Part shown: positions 62,268 to 64,000 of the stretch, piece by piece
How positions within the stretch are numbered: position 1 is the first letter of the stretch
Layout: every line of letters begins with the position of its first letter
Assembly: GCA_903907905.1 (NCBI GenBank)
Contig: CAIVPX010000144.1
Span: forward strand, 1 to 64,000
Direction: 5' to 3'
From: an uncultured bacterium
GTDB lineage: Bacteria > Pseudomonadota > Gammaproteobacteria > Burkholderiales > Burkholderiaceae_E
Length of the DNA: 64,000 nt
Translations under genes and position numbers: made by a program
Notes under the pieces: model-generated
What the model saw: only the letters and a program-made list of their open reading frames with translations
The model's database searches: none
What the model was told of the DNA's origin: nothing

Positions 62268-63233
62268 ATGAATAAGCTGTGTGCTGCGTTGGCCGTTTCG
62301 GCGCTTTTGCCTTTATCAGCGGCGGCCCAGTCCGACGCCTACCCTTCAGAGCCCATTCGTATCATCGTGCCGTACGCGGCAGGCGGCATCGCCGATGTGC
62401 TGGCCCGACTGGTGGGTACCCGCTTCGAGGCACTGTTCAAGCAGCCCGTCACCGTTGAAAACAAGGCGGGCGCCAACGGCACCATTGCTCAGCAGTTCGT
62501 CACCCAGGCCAAGGCCGACGGCTATACGCTGCTGCTGGGTAATACCAGTACCCAGGTGGTCAATGCCCACCTCTACAAGCACCTGAGTTTCAACATTGAG
62601 AAGGCGTTTCAGCCGGTCGGGCTCATCGCCTCATCGCCCATGATGTTGGTGGTGTCGAGCGCCAGTTCCATCAACACCGTGTCGGATCTGCTCGCGGCGG
62701 GCAAGGCCAGTGCTGTGCCACTCAACTTCGGTTCGGCGGGCAATGGTTCCGCCTCGCACCTGTCGCTGGTGTTGCTGGCCAACATGACCGGGCTCAAGAT
62801 CAATCACATCCCCTACAAAGGTACGGCGCAAATCGTGCCCGATCTGATCGGCGATCGGCTGGTGGCCTATTTCGATGTTCCCGGAACCGCGATGGGACTG
62901 CTGAAGGCGGGCAAGCTCAAGGCGGTGGGCGTCGCAAGCCAGACGCCGCAGCCGGCCCTGCCGGGCGTGCCCACCATTGCCGAGACGGTCCCGGGCTTCG
63001 AAATCGGCACCTGGCTGGGGCTGTTCGCGCCCACGGGGACGCCGCGTGAGCGTGTGGACAGGCTCAACGCTGCGCTGCGAACGGTTCTGGATGACCCGGC
63101 CTTTCGCAAGCAGCTGATCGATCAGGGCAATGAAGTGCGTCCGGGGACGGCTCAGGAGTTCGAGGCCTTCATTCGCAAGGAAATGGTACGCATGGGCGAG
63201 ATGATCCGGTCGGCCGGCGTCAAGCTCGACTGA
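62268..63233 (+). CDS. Bug/TctC-family tripartite tricarboxylate receptor
   Basis: 321 residues from the ATG at 62268 with a strong AGGAGGAG just upstream; longer frames are not family-like. Signal peptide MNKLCAALAVSALLPLSAAA, cleavage near AQS. Motifs: YPSEPIRIIVPYAAGGIAD (ligand Asp), VTVENKAGANGTIAQQF and NHIPYKGTAQIVPDL. Periplasmic binder of a carboxylated ligand; the third Bug gene in the window without membrane subunits. It is followed after 60 bases by a glyoxalase-like gene. Confidence 0.94.
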   Translation: MNKLCAALAVSALLPLSAAAQSDAYPSEPIRIIVPYAAGGIADVLARLVGTRFEALFKQPVTVENKAGANGTIAQQFVTQAKADGYTLLLGNTSTQVVNAHLYKHLSFNIEKAFQPVGLIASSPMMLVVSSASSINTVSDLLAAGKASAVPLNFGSAGNGSASHLSLVLLANMTGLKINHIPYKGTAQIVPDLIGDRLVAYFDVPGTAMGLLKAGKLKAVGVASQTPQPALPGVPTIAETVPGFEIGTWLGLFAPTGTPRERVDRLNAALRTVLDDPAFRKQLIDQGNEVRPGTAQEFEAFIRKEMVRMGEMIRSAGVKLD

Positions 63234-63293
63234 TTGTCGGCATCATTCAACAGTCAGACGACCGCGCGCATTCACGATTCAAGGAGAGCCTTC

Positions 63294-63707
63294 ATGGCCA
63301 AAATCCGTCACATCGCCATCGCCACCCAGGATCCGGACGAGGCAATGGCCTTTTACGAAAAGACCTTCGGTTTCAAGAAACTGAAGGCGCTGGATAACGA
63401 GCGGGCGCGCGGTTACATGTGTACCGATGGTTCCATCAACATCGTGCTGCTCAAGTTCAAGACCGACCAGTTGGGCAAGGGCATGGACTACGTCGGGCTT
63501 CATCACTTCGGCGTGTATACCGAAGATGCCGATGGCGTGGTCGAGCGTGTGTTCGACTGCGGCGGCGAGCAATATGTCGACGAGATGGAGCTCACGCCTG
63601 TGCATGAGGGCAAGTACCGGCGCCCGGATAAGTTTCGCGGCTTCGAGGGCATGATTTTCGATGTCGCCGATGCGCCTTGGCCCGGTACCCAGGAATACGA
63701 GCGCTGA
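63294..63707 (+). CDS. Glyoxalase/VOC-superfamily protein
   Basis: 137 residues from the ATG at 63294, with AAGGAGAG upstream; the frame opens at 63234 but without a ribosome site. The VOC fold shows KIRHIAIATQDPDEAMAFYE (metal His), LHHFGVYTEDADGVVERVF (second half, His) and FRGFEGMIFDVAD (Glu). Family members are isomerases, dioxygenases, epimerases or lyases using a metal. It is probably cotranscribed with the upstream Bug receptor gene. Its stop is five bases from the convergent ligase stop. Confidence 0.9.
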   Translation: MAKIRHIAIATQDPDEAMAFYEKTFGFKKLKALDNERARGYMCTDGSINIVLLKFKTDQLGKGMDYVGLHHFGVYTEDADGVVERVFDCGGEQYVDEMELTPVHEGKYRRPDKFRGFEGMIFDVADAPWPGTQEYER

Positions 63708-63712
63708 GTCGT

Positions 63713-64000
63713 TTAATGCCCGGCCCGCAGCGCCCGCCTGAGAATCTTGCCCATCGAGTTGCGCGGCAGGGCGCTCACGAAGTTGATGGTCTTCGGCGCC
63801 TTGTACGTTGAGAGCCGCTCGCGGCACAGGCCGATGAGCTCGGCTTCGTCGGCATTCATGCCATCGCGCAGCGCCACCCAGGCCGTGACCTGCTCACCCC
63901 AGTAGGCGTGCGGCAGTCCGGCCACGGCGCATTCCTTCACGGCCGGGTGAGCCAGCAGAATTTCCTCGACCTCGCGCGGGTAGACATTTTCGCCGCCCGT
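63713..64000 (-). CDS. Acyl-CoA synthetase / AMP-dependent ligase, C-terminal fragment (continues beyond window)
   Basis: 95 residues of the C-terminal domain, open to the window end. GGENVYPREVEEILLAHP is the A8 hinge motif and KTINFVSALPRNSMGKILRR the A10 motif with the catalytic Lys (PRNSMGKI). The family adenylates a carboxylate and transfers it to CoA. The acyl substrate cannot be told from this part. Confidence 0.93.
   Translation of the reverse strand, partial: TGGENVYPREVEEILLAHPAVKECAVAGLPHAYWGEQVTAWVALRDGMNADEAELIGLCRERLSTYKAPKTINFVSALPRNSMGKILRRALRAGH

Overview
The window looks like the chromosome of a betaproteobacterium, most likely in the order Burkholderiales. It is GC-rich by eye. 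It carries the conserved thrS-infC-rpmI-rplT-pheS-pheT-ihfA-merR-tRNA-Pro block. It also has several solitary Bug/TctC-type periplasmic receptors and many small catabolic operons, both typical of that order. No transposase, integrase, phage gene or CRISPR array was seen. Genes are tightly packed, often with ATGA-type overlaps, and mostly on the plus strand after about 20 kb.

Layout. (a) 1-12.6 kb: two convergent operons that read as one catabolic island for a nitrogen heterocycle or cyclic ureide. The plus-strand operon has an amidohydrolase/deaminase (cut by the window start), an ornithine cyclodeaminase-like enzyme, an Asp/Glu racemase-fold protein and an M20 carbamoylase. The minus-strand operon has a paralogous amidohydrolase, a three-subunit molybdenum hydroxylase (large, FAD, 2Fe-2S), a PaaI-like thioesterase, a dihydroorotase/allantoinase-like hydrolase and an NMT1-type binding protein. 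Two of these enzymes lack expected active-site residues. (b) 12.8-15.7 kb: a cyclic-nucleotide-binding domain fused to an SLC13/DASS-type transporter, overlapping a membrane-anchored periplasmic-binding-like protein. (c) 15.8-19.8 kb: an unrecognised secreted protein, then a caspase-like/coiled-coil/DUF4384-like protein in operon with an OmpA-type protein. (d) 20.1-27.8 kb: a TRAP transporter with a fumarylacetoacetase-family enzyme and HyuA/HyuB hydantoinase/oxoprolinase subunits. (e) 27.9-33.5 kb: carbon-chain enzymes (DapA family, PDC-lactonase-like hydrolase, HpcH-type aldolase, PhyH dioxygenase, class II aldolase) with a Bug receptor.

(f) 33.5-41.6 kb: the translation block, including infC with an ATC start, ending in tRNA-Pro(GGG) and a clear terminator. 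(g) 41.7-49.8 kb: directly after the tRNA, a 2,692-residue RTX-like, C-type-lectin-containing, probably secreted protein with a terminal dockerin-like module. (h) 50-57.7 kb: a TauD-like dioxygenase, Bug receptor, FAH-family enzyme, isopenicillin-N-synthase-like oxygenase and a complete PotABCD-type ABC importer, followed by upp. (i) 58.4-64 kb: a small secreted protein, a third deaminase-like amidohydrolase, another FAH enzyme, a carboxymuconolactone-decarboxylase-like protein, a Bug receptor, a glyoxalase-like protein and the C-terminus of an acyl-CoA synthetase.

Together the accessory genes describe an organism that imports diverse small carboxylates and N-heterocycles through high-affinity binding-protein systems and opens them with amidohydrolases, hydantoinases and oxygenases. 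Substrates are not determined by the sequence alone. All function calls rest on reading motifs and family resemblance by eye, without database searches.
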